DNA from: FW021-bin31 sp964647485
Lineage (GTDB): Bacteria > Bacteroidota > Bacteroidia > Chitinophagales > Chitinophagaceae
DNA: 64,000 nucleotides
Reading direction: 5' to 3'
Assembly: GCA_964647485.1 (NCBI GenBank)
Contig: CAZYHV010000019.1
Location: 14,427-78,426 of the forward strand
Below are positions 6,731 to 13,892 of this stretch, one piece after another (within the stretch, counting starts at the first letter, position 1; each line of letters opens with the position of its first letter). A program made the position numbers and the translations under genes. The notes under the pieces were generated by a model, which saw only the letters and a program-made list of their open reading frames with translations, was not told the origin of the DNA and made no database searches.

Positions 6731-8801
6731 AGAAAAACCCTTGAAAACGTTTTGTACCATCATATTCCGGACTTCTCATTAATCCGTCTCCTTTCCCTGA
6801 AAGGCTTTCGGCACCGCTTTCATCAAGCACTACCTTACTATCTACCTCTTTCGGCACACGGAAGCATATCTGTACCGGGAAATTAACTTTGGTATCTCCG
6901 GTAATGATTTTCGTGGAAGCTCTCTGGGTAGCTGCCATGATCCGGAAACCAAGGGAACGGCCTTTCTGCGTAAGTATGCGAAGGTTTTCTTCCAATGATT
7001 TCTCTACCTCCACGACTTCACTTTTCATCTTCGGCATCCCGTTGGCATACATCCCCACCTGTACCTGTTCTTTTCTTTCCAGCTGTTTTCCCGACCTTGC
7101 AGATGAAAGTGCATCGGCAAACTCGTCGAATATGATGAGTGTCTTGTCCCTGTTACCGCTCTTTACCCTTTCCTGCATGTCCAATACCAGTAATCCCATA
7201 CGCGTTTCAATATCTTCAATATCATTCAGCACTTCTACTCCCTTCATTCCTACGAATTCATACTTAGGATCCAGAACCACAATATTGGTAATACCGGCAG
7301 CCTTTGCATATTCGATAGTAGATTTCAAAAGAACGGACTTCCCCGATCCTGTCGCTCCACATACGAGCGCATGAGGCGTTGAATTATTATCGAGATCCCA
7401 AACGATGGTCTCATTCATATTGTCAAGCCCTAACGGTATTTGGTAGCCCTTCAGGAACTCCCTGTCCCAATGGACGGTCCCTTCGTTCTTTTTGGTCTTT
7501 TCGATGGCCAGATAGGAAGTTCCCTGATACATGACCAATGTTTCAGAAACCCTGACATTAGGCACGTTCAGTGCATTAGCAATGTCCAACCTGTGCTTTT
7601 TGATTTTCGATACCGGTACGCCGGCACTGACCTTCAGTAATATTGTATCAAAGGAATATCCGGTTAACTCATGTTCTGCCTTTGCAATCACGCCAAAGGA
7701 CCGCAATACGGTTTCTATTTTTTCTCCGTTGCTCATATTTTTGTCTTGTAAGTTGTATGCAATAAATTTCTCTGTGTTCTTTTCAAAGTCCTTGATGACC
7801 CGGGGAGTAATGTTGGTCAAAGAGCTGTCTTTCACTTTTTTCAGCCGCTTTTTAATCAGCTCCTCTTTGGATTCGTCGATATTAAAATCCTCAATCTCTC
7901 CGGTCATGGTCTTAATCCAGAACTTGTACAGCTCTGCCATGTCCACAAACTTGTCATTAGAATTCAGGATATACACATGGTCCGGATTGTTGAGTGCCAT
8001 CATGAGCGAACTCAATGGCTCATACAGAATAGCCTCATATAGTCTCCTGGTATCTTCGTCAATGGTTATTTTGTGGAAATTCAGTTGAGCGGATCCATCT
8101 CTATTCTTAGAAACTTTGTTTTCCACAAACCATACTTCATCCACTTTCTTCCGGCGTACGCTTTCAAAGATTATGGCGTAGATGATTGCTTGTACGCCGA
8201 AGGTGAAAGTGGCATCTTTTTCGTCCGTAAAGGACTGTTTGAGTTTGTGATCTACTACGATGGTTTTGCCGTCATTATCTTCAAATACAAGATCAACCAT
8301 CGCATGACAAGGCAAAGGAATATCTACGCCATTGACCACAATAAAATCATCATAATATTCTTCTACGGCCAATACCTTTTTGATGTTCTTGGTATAGCCT
8401 TCTACCTCTTGCAGGAAGTTCTTAACACCCTGAAGAGCTTTCTTATTTGCTTGCTGAACTGACTTTTCTACCGTTGGAGTAGTCTTTTGCAGCTTCCAGT
8501 CATTTGCCGGAACTTCATCGATGTAATTGAAGGCCAATATCTCCATATCAGCTACATCCGGGAGAGGTCTATCTTCCTTCAGGTTAAGAAAATACTGTTC
8601 CAATGCATAATGATAGGCAGACCCTGCTACAGCCGTAGCCGATTTCTTATAAGGCATCTTATAGACATACTGCATCTCAAATGCCTTCTCATTCCGTGCG
8701 AAAGTCGTTACCTTAGAATAGCTCCAGCTGTCTATCAGGAAGTTGGAAAACAGTTCATCCTGTTCCTGCTTGCCAATTTTTTTGAATTTATTCTGTCTCA
8801 T
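6720..8801 (-). CDS. PD-(D/E)XK (RecB/Cas4-like) nuclease fused to an FtsK-type translocase, 693 aa
   Basis: Residues 20-260 form a PDDEXK-type nuclease: the DSWSYSKVTTF start, GSAYHYALE with His64, Asp170 in AMVDLVFED and Asp184-x-Lys186 in IVVDHKLKQ. Residues 360-430 match the FtsK alpha domain (GYSFDTILLKVSAGV). Residues 440-693 are an FtsK/HerA motor with Walker A CGATGSGKS (about 481-489), Walker B TLIIFDEFAD (Asp559, Glu560) and ATQRAS. The gene overlaps the RecT-like gene by four bases, so the expected role is DNA end processing or loading coupled to strand annealing, with the motor moving the nuclease along DNA. Both active sites look intact. Confidence 0.8.
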   Translation of the reverse strand: MRQNKFKKIGKQEQDELFSNFLIDSWSYSKVTTFARNEKAFEMQYVYKMPYKKSATAVAGSAYHYALEQYFLNLKEDRPLPDVADMEILAFNYIDEVPANDWKLQKTTPTVEKSVQQANKKALQGVKNFLQEVEGYTKNIKKVLAVEEYYDDFIVVNGVDIPLPCHAMVDLVFEDNDGKTIVVDHKLKQSFTDEKDATFTFGVQAIIYAIIFESVRRKKVDEVWFVENKVSKNRDGSAQLNFHKITIDEDTRRLYEAILYEPLSSLMMALNNPDHVYILNSNDKFVDMAELYKFWIKTMTGEIEDFNIDESKEELIKKRLKKVKDSSLTNITPRVIKDFEKNTEKFIAYNLQDKNMSNGEKIETVLRSFGVIAKAEHELTGYSFDTILLKVSAGVPVSKIKKHRLDIANALNVPNVRVSETLVMYQGTSYLAIEKTKKNEGTVHWDREFLKGYQIPLGLDNMNETIVWDLDNNSTPHALVCGATGSGKSVLLKSTIEYAKAAGITNIVVLDPKYEFVGMKGVEVLNDIEDIETRMGLLVLDMQERVKSGNRDKTLIIFDEFADALSSARSGKQLERKEQVQVGMYANGMPKMKSEVVEVEKSLEENLRILTQKGRSLGFRIMAATQRASTKIITGDTKVNFPVQICFRVPKEVDSKVVLDESGAESLSGKGDGLMRSPEYDGTKRFQGFFYGA

Positions 8802-9640
8802 GGCATGTCGATTTTTTCGTTATCGTTTTTCATGCCTTCCTTTTTCTCCTTCACTTCCAATTCTTTCAGCTTGGATTGATACGCCTTCTTTTCCTGTTCG
8901 GACTGAAAGAAGTCCTCATTGGCCTTCAACTCTTCTATATTGTCGCAATTTTCGATAAACTCTAACAATCCTTTTTCAATGCTTTCCTCTTCGTCCTCAT
9001 TTACCTCTTCATAATTGATGTCCTGCGTTGCAGTCTCCACACTTTCCGCATCACCGTCTCCAAGATTGTTTCCGGTGAGATGATTATATAACCATGCACG
9101 GGATTTCCGGTCTGCTTTTCCGAGCACTGCGTCCGTTCCCATGTACGCATTCATCTTAATAGGCAGGTGTAAGGTCTTTTCCTGTTCCTTTCCTCCGTTC
9201 AGGGACCATACTATTTTCGCATCCACCGCGGCACTCTTTTTTTCTTTCCCTATACGGGGAAGTTCATAAGTGATACTATATCTTAATCCCGGATAATTCT
9301 TTAAGAGATAAAGAAATCCTTCTTTCGTGATATAGCAGTTGCTTGCTATGATGTTGAACTGATTACCGACTGGTTGAACGCCGGATAATACCGCCTCAAT
9401 CAAACAGTTTCTTACGATAGGCATCGGATATCCGCCTTTACCATCTTTATCTGTCCTAAAGCCGAGTTTATTACCCTGCATTTCCATTATAGGTTCCATG
9501 AAATCCTTCGTAAGAAGGTTTTTAATGGTCCCTATGGATTTTGAAAGCATTTGCGCTTTCTGGAAGCCTTGCAGCGTTCCTGATTTTTCGAGGTAAGTAT
9601 TTACCTCTTGGTCGATTTTTGTTACCTGTTTCTCTGCCAT
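8798..9640 (-). CDS. RecT-like single-strand annealing protein, 280 aa
   Basis: The core contains LTKDFMEPIMEMQ, RNCLIEAVLSGVQPVGNQFN and NCYITKEGFLYLLKNYPGL, the typical phrase of RecT/Bet-type annealing proteins in Bacteroidetes phages. The C-terminal 90 residues are a long acidic, then lysine-rich tail that is expected to mediate contact with SSB or the partner nuclease. It lies directly upstream of the nuclease-FtsK fusion with a four-base overlap, as annealing proteins normally pair with an exonuclease. It should catalyse annealing of complementary single strands in phage recombination. Confidence 0.78.
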   Translation of the reverse strand: MAEKQVTKIDQEVNTYLEKSGTLQGFQKAQMLSKSIGTIKNLLTKDFMEPIMEMQGNKLGFRTDKDGKGGYPMPIVRNCLIEAVLSGVQPVGNQFNIIASNCYITKEGFLYLLKNYPGLRYSITYELPRIGKEKKSAAVDAKIVWSLNGGKEQEKTLHLPIKMNAYMGTDAVLGKADRKSRAWLYNHLTGNNLGDGDAESVETATQDINYEEVNEDEEESIEKGLLEFIENCDNIEELKANEDFFQSEQEKKAYQSKLKELEVKEKKEGMKNDNEKIDMP

Positions 9641-9651
9641 AATCTTTGTTT

Positions 9652-9849
9652 TTAAAGTGGATAATCAATGTTTTTCTTTTTCAATTCCTGCTGTTTTTGC
9701 AGAAGGTGTTCTGTTAGTTCACTTTCCATCATTCGGTCTTCATATCGGATGCTAAATCTTTCGATGAGTTCCCAGCAGCTTTTTAATTGAAATCTGCTAT
9801 TGACCATCATAATGGAATGGTGTACCCAGTTGAAGTCATCGTCTTTCAT
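9652..9849 (-). CDS. Phage hypothetical protein, 65 aa
   Basis: A short helical protein (SRFQLKSCWELIERFSIRYEDRMM) with no recognisable motif. Its start overlaps the end of the upstream gene by four bases and it ends 11 bases before the RecT-like gene, so translational coupling supports it as real. The function is unknown. Confidence 0.5.
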   Translation of the reverse strand: MKDDDFNWVHHSIMMVNSRFQLKSCWELIERFSIRYEDRMMESELTEHLLQKQQELKKKNIDYPL

Positions 9850-10145
9850 AAGGATTGCAGTATTCTCGTTCCTCTGATAATCCTCCGCATCTTGGGAAGA
9901 TGTCCACCGTCTCCTCTTCGAATCATCTCCATCTCCTTTTCATCCAGCTGTCTTTCTAACAGGGAGATCCTGTTAGAGACATACCACTGACATCTGAGAT
10001 GCTTAAACTCGGTATGTAGCCTTCTCATCCATCCCTGGCGGATGGCTTCAATCTGTTGGATGTGCCTTTCATAGGATACAGACCGAATAGACTTTTCTGT
10101 CTGCACACACATTTTAATGAACTCTTTTTGTGTTCTTTGTCTCAT
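9846..10145 (-). CDS. Phage hypothetical basic protein, 99 aa
   Basis: Arg- and His-rich, with long predicted helices (QIEAIRQGWMRRLHTEFKHL and VSNRISLLERQLDEKEMEMI). The charge and helical pattern fit a nucleic-acid- or partner-binding protein, but no family is recognised. It overlaps the next gene by four bases. Just upstream of its ATG, on the opposite strand, lies a rightward promoter-like sequence (10127-10158), so the start region is crowded. Confidence 0.5.
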   Translation of the reverse strand: MRQRTQKEFIKMCVQTEKSIRSVSYERHIQQIEAIRQGWMRRLHTEFKHLRCQWYVSNRISLLERQLDEKEMEMIRRGDGGHLPKMRRIIRGTRILQSL

Positions 10146-10158
10146 TTTCCTATCTTTG
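10127..10158 (+). promoter_or_regulatory. Rightward Bacteroidetes-type promoter candidate
   Basis: TTTG at 10127-10130 and TATCTTTG at 10151-10158 are separated by 20 bases, matching the TTTG...TAnnTTTG consensus of the Bacteroidetes primary sigma factor. It points right, against the operon, and no protein gene follows in that direction; only a terminator-like hairpin does. Confidence 0.55.
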
Positions 10159-10162
10159 TAGT

Positions 10163-10214
10163 CGAAATTTTTGTTACCTAAGAGCTGCTTTTGGTCGGAG
10201 CAGCTCTTTTTTTT
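10163..10214 (+). ncRNA. Candidate small RNA of about 50 nt between phage genes
   Basis: A transcript started by the promoter at 10127-10158 would begin near 10163 and reach a strong hairpin (AAGAGCTGC at 10180-10188 paired with GCAGCTCTT at 10200-10208) followed by a run of T. This gives a short RNA opposite to the leftward early operon. The start and end are inferred from the motifs; expression is not shown. Confidence 0.4.
10180..10214 (+). terminator. Rho-independent terminator hairpin, rightward
   Basis: A perfect 9-bp stem (10180-10188 with 10200-10208) with an 11-base loop is followed by an eight-T tract on the + strand. On the leftward strand there is no T tract after the hairpin, so it should act for rightward transcription and let the early operon read through. 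Confidence 0.65.
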
Positions 10215-10341
10215 ATCTGATTAACCAAGCTTCGCTGTCGATGCCCAGTGTGCTTTTTATCAAAAAGAATAAAAGGATTACAATGGCATAGAATGCTAAA
10301 GCCCACGCCCATACCGGTACTTTGTTGATTAACGTTCTCAT
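10213..10341 (-). CDS. Small single-pass membrane protein, 42 aa
   Basis: From the ATG at 10339-10341 the frame reads MRTLINKVPVWAWALAFY and continues through a hydrophobic segment (AIVILLFFLIK) to STLGIDSEAWLIR and TAA. Its ATG overlaps the TGA of the upstream gene by four bases, which is strong support for a real, coupled gene. The layout (short cytoplasmic tail, one membrane helix, short outer tail) is common for phage membrane peptides. The function is unknown. Confidence 0.55.
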   Translation of the reverse strand: MRTLINKVPVWAWALAFYAIVILLFFLIKSTLGIDSEAWLIR

Positions 10342-10571
10342 GATTCTGAATTTTGATTTTTAAAAATGTACTTGTTCCGGCGTGCCACTATCGCCGCTTT
10401 CTGTTTTTTGGAAAGAACCGCCTTTCGGCGGGAGGGAGTTTTATCCCCCTCCAACTTTGCCCTTGTCCGGTGGCAATACTCTTTAAGGTCGGCCGCTCTT
10501 TTGGCGAGCAGGTCAGCGATGGCCTCGCATTCCGACACTTTATTTAATAATGTAGATTCCCTGGTATTCAT
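10338..10571 (-). CDS. Phage hypothetical protein, 77 aa
   Basis: The N-terminal half is a coiled-coil-like helix (LLNKVSECEAIADLLAKRAADL); the C-terminal half is very basic (KTPSRRKAVLSKKQKAAIVARR), suggesting nucleic-acid contact. It overlaps both neighbours by four bases, so it belongs to the early operon. I do not recognise the family. Confidence 0.5.
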   Translation of the reverse strand: MNTRESTLLNKVSECEAIADLLAKRAADLKEYCHRTRAKLEGDKTPSRRKAVLSKKQKAAIVARRNKYIFKNQNSES

Positions 10572-10786
10572 ATTGTTGCAGGTTCATATTCCTTTACAAA
10601 CCTTCTAATGGATTTAATTGTATCTGGACGAGCCTTTCCTGTATTTAAAAAACGCCATAAAGTAGGCATGGTAGTGAAACCTCTTCTTTCACAGTCTACT
10701 TTTGATCCATAATTGTCGTTAAAAAAACGCCTCGTTTTTTCAAGTTCTTTATCTGACACTTTGACCACTCTGTTTTTATTCTCCAT
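10568..10786 (-). CDS. First gene of the leftward early operon, HTH-like, 72 aa
   Basis: The text RRGFTTMPTLWRFLNTGKARPDTIKSI has the look of a small XRE-type helix-turn-helix, with PTLWRFLNTG as the recognition segment. It is the first gene after the leftward promoter and faces the repressor gene, the place where lambda-type phages carry a Cro-like regulator. That role is an inference from position and the weak motif. Its stop overlaps the next gene by four bases. Confidence 0.5.
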   Translation of the reverse strand: MENKNRVVKVSDKELEKTRRFFNDNYGSKVDCERRGFTTMPTLWRFLNTGKARPDTIKSIRRFVKEYEPATI

Positions 10787-10809
10787 TTTTTTATATCTTT
10801 ACATTTAAT

Positions 10810-10890
10810 AGGTTTTAAACGAAACCTTATACAAGCAAAGATATGTTCTATTTTTAGAACATCAAAGAAAAAAGGTTCTTTTTTTAGAAC
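10810..10890. promoter_or_regulatory. Lysis-lysogeny-type control region: leftward promoter and three operator palindromes
   Basis: On the leftward strand TTTG (10863-10866) and TATCTTTG (10836-10843) are 19 bases apart and form a good Bacteroidetes promoter. GTTCT-N6-AGAAC occurs at 10845-10860, exactly in the spacer, and again at 10875-10890, 30 bases away (about three helical turns). A third palindrome, AGGTTT-N6-AAACCT, lies at 10810-10827 near the expected transcript start. The repressor encoded to the right is the likely ligand of the GTTCT/AGAAC sites. Confidence 0.7.
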
Positions 10891-10925
10891 TTTTTTTAAA
10901 CTATTTATATAATTCAATGATTATC

Positions 10926-11318
10926 ATGGACTCCAATAAAGAGTTAAATAGCTTAGTTGACACTATATTATCAAGATCTAAGGATGCAGGAAATCCATTA
11001 AAGAAGAAAGATATTGCGCGTGCCATAGAGTTGGAACCCGGAACCTTAACAAAAATATTGGGAGGACATCAAAATGCTAATGCAAATCATGTTGCACGTA
11101 TAAAGGATGCATTTAAAACGATTCTTGAAAAGAAAAAATATACCGACGAGGATTTGGATACAGAATTGTTAACAATACATTCGACATTAGAAGTGTTATT
11201 ACGAACTATATCACAGATGCAAGCTAACCCTAAGGCTTCTTACTCTTCGGACCCTTCGGAGAATCTGAAGAAATTGAAGCAAGAAATTGGATTAGTTTCT
11301 GTTGAGCGAGAGAAATAA
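10926..11318 (+). CDS. XRE-family phage repressor, about 130 aa
   Basis: The N-terminal half holds a helix-turn-helix: KKKDIARAIELEPGTLTKILGGHQ, with the recognition helix at PGTLTKILGG, followed by NANHVARIKDAF. The C-terminal half has no Ser-Lys LexA-type peptidase residues; a helix (ELLTIHSTLEVLLRTISQM) could be for dimerisation. Induction by RecA-driven self-cleavage is therefore not expected. It is read away from the early operon, with the operators between. I prefer MDSNKEL (10926) to the ATG nine bases earlier. Confidence 0.7.
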   Translation: MDSNKELNSLVDTILSRSKDAGNPLKKKDIARAIELEPGTLTKILGGHQNANANHVARIKDAFKTILEKKKYTDEDLDTELLTIHSTLEVLLRTISQMQANPKASYSSDPSENLKKLKQEIGLVSVEREK

Positions 11319-11416
11319 ATTTTTCGGTATTTTTTTCTGACATGATTAAAGATTGTGAATACTAAAAAGAATAGCAATAATACTAAAATATTTAGCATTT
11401 AAAAAATAAAAAAAAC

Positions 11417-12031
11417 ATGAAGCACCTATTTTTACTTTTGATATTTCTCCTATTTTGTACAAGTGGGTTTACTCAATCTAAAAAAGAGTTAAGAGAAGAA
11501 AGACGAAAAGAAAAGAAAGAACTGAGACAAAAGCGGAGAGAAGAAAGACAGAAAATGTGGAGTATGGCAAATGGGAAATACCATTTGTTTCTAATAAATA
11601 ATTCATCCGGAGATAGTCTAATTTATAAAGATGATAATATTGAAATCAGATTTACACTTTATAGCAATATTAATTTCCAGTTGAATAACATAGATAACGC
11701 CCCTATCATAATAGATTGGAATAAGGTTTCTATTGTAATGCCGGACGGAACAAGCCATAAAATAATACACAATGGTGTAAAGTACATAGATAGAGGAGAA
11801 AAGATGTCAAAAACGACAATACCCCCAAACGCTAAAATAAAAGATGAAATAGTGCCGATAGAGAATATAGAAATGATTGGAAGTCATTGGCGTAGTAAAG
11901 CACTTTTTCGACATAATCCTAAGTCTAAGAAACGACTTAACAATAAAACATTCTCCATTTTTATGCCAATAGAATTATCTTCAGGTAATATTAATAATTA
12001 TAACTTCAAATTTAAAATAAGAGTATACTAA
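11417..12031 (+). CDS. Secreted protein of unknown function in the cargo block, 204 aa
   Basis: A clear signal peptide (MKHLFLLLIFLLFCTSGFTQ) is followed by a 30-residue stretch of alternating Lys/Arg/Glu (KKELREERRKEKKELRQKRR), which should form a charged single helix, and then a beta-rich domain of about 150 residues. No catalytic motif or known family is seen. It lies between the repressor and the nuclease gene and is 20 bases from the latter. It is very A+T-rich compared with the early genes. A lysogen-expressed envelope protein is likely; superinfection exclusion is a guess. Confidence 0.6.
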   Translation: MKHLFLLLIFLLFCTSGFTQSKKELREERRKEKKELRQKRREERQKMWSMANGKYHLFLINNSSGDSLIYKDDNIEIRFTLYSNINFQLNNIDNAPIIIDWNKVSIVMPDGTSHKIIHNGVKYIDRGEKMSKTTIPPNAKIKDEIVPIENIEMIGSHWRSKALFRHNPKSKKRLNNKTFSIFMPIELSSGNINNYNFKFKIRVY

Positions 12032-12050
12032 ACTTTTAATCTAACAAACC

Positions 12051-13112
12051 ATGGAATTTAAGGAACAAATCAACAAATTAGGAAAACGCGTAGAGAAGTT
12101 AAAGGGTCAAGTAAAGACAGAGGAGGCTACCAAGAATGCTTTCATCATGCCGTTTATCCAATGCCTGGGATATGAGATATTTAATCCATCAGAGGTTATT
12201 CCAGAATTTACAGCTGATTTTGGTATCAAACAAGGAGAAAAGGTAGATTATGCCATTATTAAAGACGAAAAACCGACCATCCTGATTGAATGTAAATGCC
12301 ATAACGGGAATTTGGATTTACATAACTCTCAGCTTTTCCGATATTTTTCCGCAACCTCTGCAAAGTTCGGTCTTTTGACCAATGGGATTGAGTTTAGATT
12401 TTTTACGGACCTGTCTCAAAAGAATAAAATGGACAGCAAGCCATTCTTTACTTTCAACATTCTTAATTTCAAAGATAACCAGCTCGATGAGTTAAAAAAG
12501 TTCCACAAAGAGTATTTTGATTTGGATGAAATTTCCACCTCCGCCAGCGAATTAAAATACCTCAATGAAATCCGGGCTATCATCAACCGGGAACTGGAGG
12601 AACCTTCAAAGGATTTTGTATATTACTTCGCCCATGAAGTATATCATAGTAAGATTACTCAAAAGGTTATCTCTCTGTTTACGCCTCTCGTTCACAAAGC
12701 GTTTTCCCGTCATGTGAATGATTTGGTAACGGACCGCATCAAGACCGCCCTTGATAAAGAGATGGAAAAACAGGCCGCCGAACAGAAGAAAGATGATGAG
12801 GTCCCTGAAGTGCCCAAAATCATTACAACAGATGAAGAAAAAGAAGCTTATTTTATCATCAAGTCTATTTTGAGAAAGACTATAGATTCAGACCGGGTAG
12901 GCATGAAGGATAACCAATCTTATTGTGCCATCATATTAGATGACAATTCGAGGAAATACTTTGTCCGTTTGTATTTTGATGCGGCGCAAAAACACTTTAT
13001 CGTGTTCGATAAAAATAAAAAAGGAAAAAGATTTGATATAGAAACTTTAGACGATATATTTAAAGGAGAAAAAGAAATAATCAAAGCCGTAGAGAGCTTC
13101 CTGGATGAATAA
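12051..13112 (+). CDS. HsdR-N-like restriction nuclease domain protein, 353 aa
   Basis: Residues 25-135 match the type I restriction R-subunit N-terminal nuclease: TEEATKNAFIMPFIQCLGYE, then Asp66 in KVDYAII and Glu80-Cys-Lys82 in ILIECK, completing a D...ExK site, and later AKFGLLTNGIEFRF. There is no helicase motor and no modification or specificity gene nearby. A lysine-rich linker near residues 235-260 leads to a C-terminal domain (EEKEAYFIIKSILRK...) typical of stand-alone prophage versions. It overlaps the next gene by eight bases. A superinfection-immunity or defence function is inferred. Confidence 0.75.
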   Translation: MEFKEQINKLGKRVEKLKGQVKTEEATKNAFIMPFIQCLGYEIFNPSEVIPEFTADFGIKQGEKVDYAIIKDEKPTILIECKCHNGNLDLHNSQLFRYFSATSAKFGLLTNGIEFRFFTDLSQKNKMDSKPFFTFNILNFKDNQLDELKKFHKEYFDLDEISTSASELKYLNEIRAIINRELEEPSKDFVYYFAHEVYHSKITQKVISLFTPLVHKAFSRHVNDLVTDRIKTALDKEMEKQAAEQKKDDEVPEVPKIITTDEEKEAYFIIKSILRKTIDSDRVGMKDNQSYCAIILDDNSRKYFVRLYFDAAQKHFIVFDKNKKGKRFDIETLDDIFKGEKEIIKAVESFLDE

Positions 13113-13779
13113 TGCTATTCACATATCTTTTGGTCCCACAAAATCACGGAATTTCAAGGATGCAGTTCGTCTGTCAAAGCGATTTGAATCCATTGAGATC
13201 GGCAAAGACCATGTGGAGATATCAACCCATCCGGTGGAAATCTTTAGAAAATGGGACACTTTTTCCCATCTGTTTCATGTGGTAAGGAATTGGGTGACCT
13301 TTGTGTTAACGGCCAGAGAAAAATTAATACCTAAATCAGACCTTTCAAGTTTCTTTTACAAAGTTCAGGAAGTATATTATTTCTGCCGGGAAAAGGAACT
13401 GGATCCGAATTACAAAGAAAGCTTCGAATGGGGATGCCCGCTAATCAAATCAATAAGATTAAAGCCGCTTCCGTTTCTGGGAGGTAACTACTGGTATCAC
13501 TATGGTCATTTCGATAAAAATGTATGGATAATTGAAAAGGAAAAAATAAGGACCGTTATCTTAAATGAGATCATTGAAAAATATATAGACTTTTGTCCCG
13601 ATTTTGATATGAAATACGTTGGTCAAAAAATCAATGACCTACCCGAGGAAATAGATCTGACAAAAAATGAATTTTTCCGAATAATATATGAAAAGAAATT
13701 CATAAAAGACAGGATTGTAAGGGTACCTAAAACCATTGTTCACGATTTATATGCGGCTGAAAGAATAGATTTCCTTTAA
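13105..13779 (+). CDS. Uncharacterised partner of the HsdR-N-like protein, 224 aa
   Basis: I do not recognise this family. The protein is soluble, with an aromatic-rich middle (FFYKVQEVYYFCREKEL and FLGGNYWYHYGHFDKNVW) and no evident catalytic triad or nucleotide-binding loop. Its ATG lies inside the end of the nuclease gene (overlap ATGAATAA), so the two should be made together. It is the last gene before the attachment site. The pairing suggests it modulates or assists the nuclease, which is inference from the overlap only. Confidence 0.6.
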   Translation: MNNAIHISFGPTKSRNFKDAVRLSKRFESIEIGKDHVEISTHPVEIFRKWDTFSHLFHVVRNWVTFVLTAREKLIPKSDLSSFFYKVQEVYYFCREKELDPNYKESFEWGCPLIKSIRLKPLPFLGGNYWYHYGHFDKNVWIIEKEKIRTVILNEIIEKYIDFCPDFDMKYVGQKINDLPEEIDLTKNEFFRIIYEKKFIKDRIVRVPKTIVHDLYAAERIDFL

Positions 13780-13780
13780 C

Positions 13781-13810
13781 CTCTAACAAACCCTCTAACA
13801 AAGTAACAAA
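13781..13810 (+). repeat. Short direct repeats next to attR, possible integrase arm sites
   Basis: CTCTAACAAA occurs at 13781-13790 and 13793-13802, 12 bases apart, and a weaker copy GTAACAAA follows at 13803-13810. Such repeats beside an attachment core are typical of integrase arm-type sites. They also resemble a CTAACAAACC phrase just upstream of the 12051 start, so a translational-leader role is an alternative. Confidence 0.4.
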
Positions 13811-13892
13811 AAGGATTGAAAAATAACATTAACTACAAAACGAAACCCGCTACAGGACAGCGTTTCAAAAAATAAAACGTGCGGGGATAGTT

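Noticed and set aside
7531..8088. 185-residue rightward frame inside the nuclease-FtsK gene
   Set aside because: The opposite strand encodes conserved motifs over the same bases; this frame is Ser/Leu-rich shadow text.
10696..10917. 73-residue leftward frame across the control region
   Set aside because: It covers the promoter, both operators and the start of the first early gene in another frame; its text is low-complexity and it has no coupling to neighbours.
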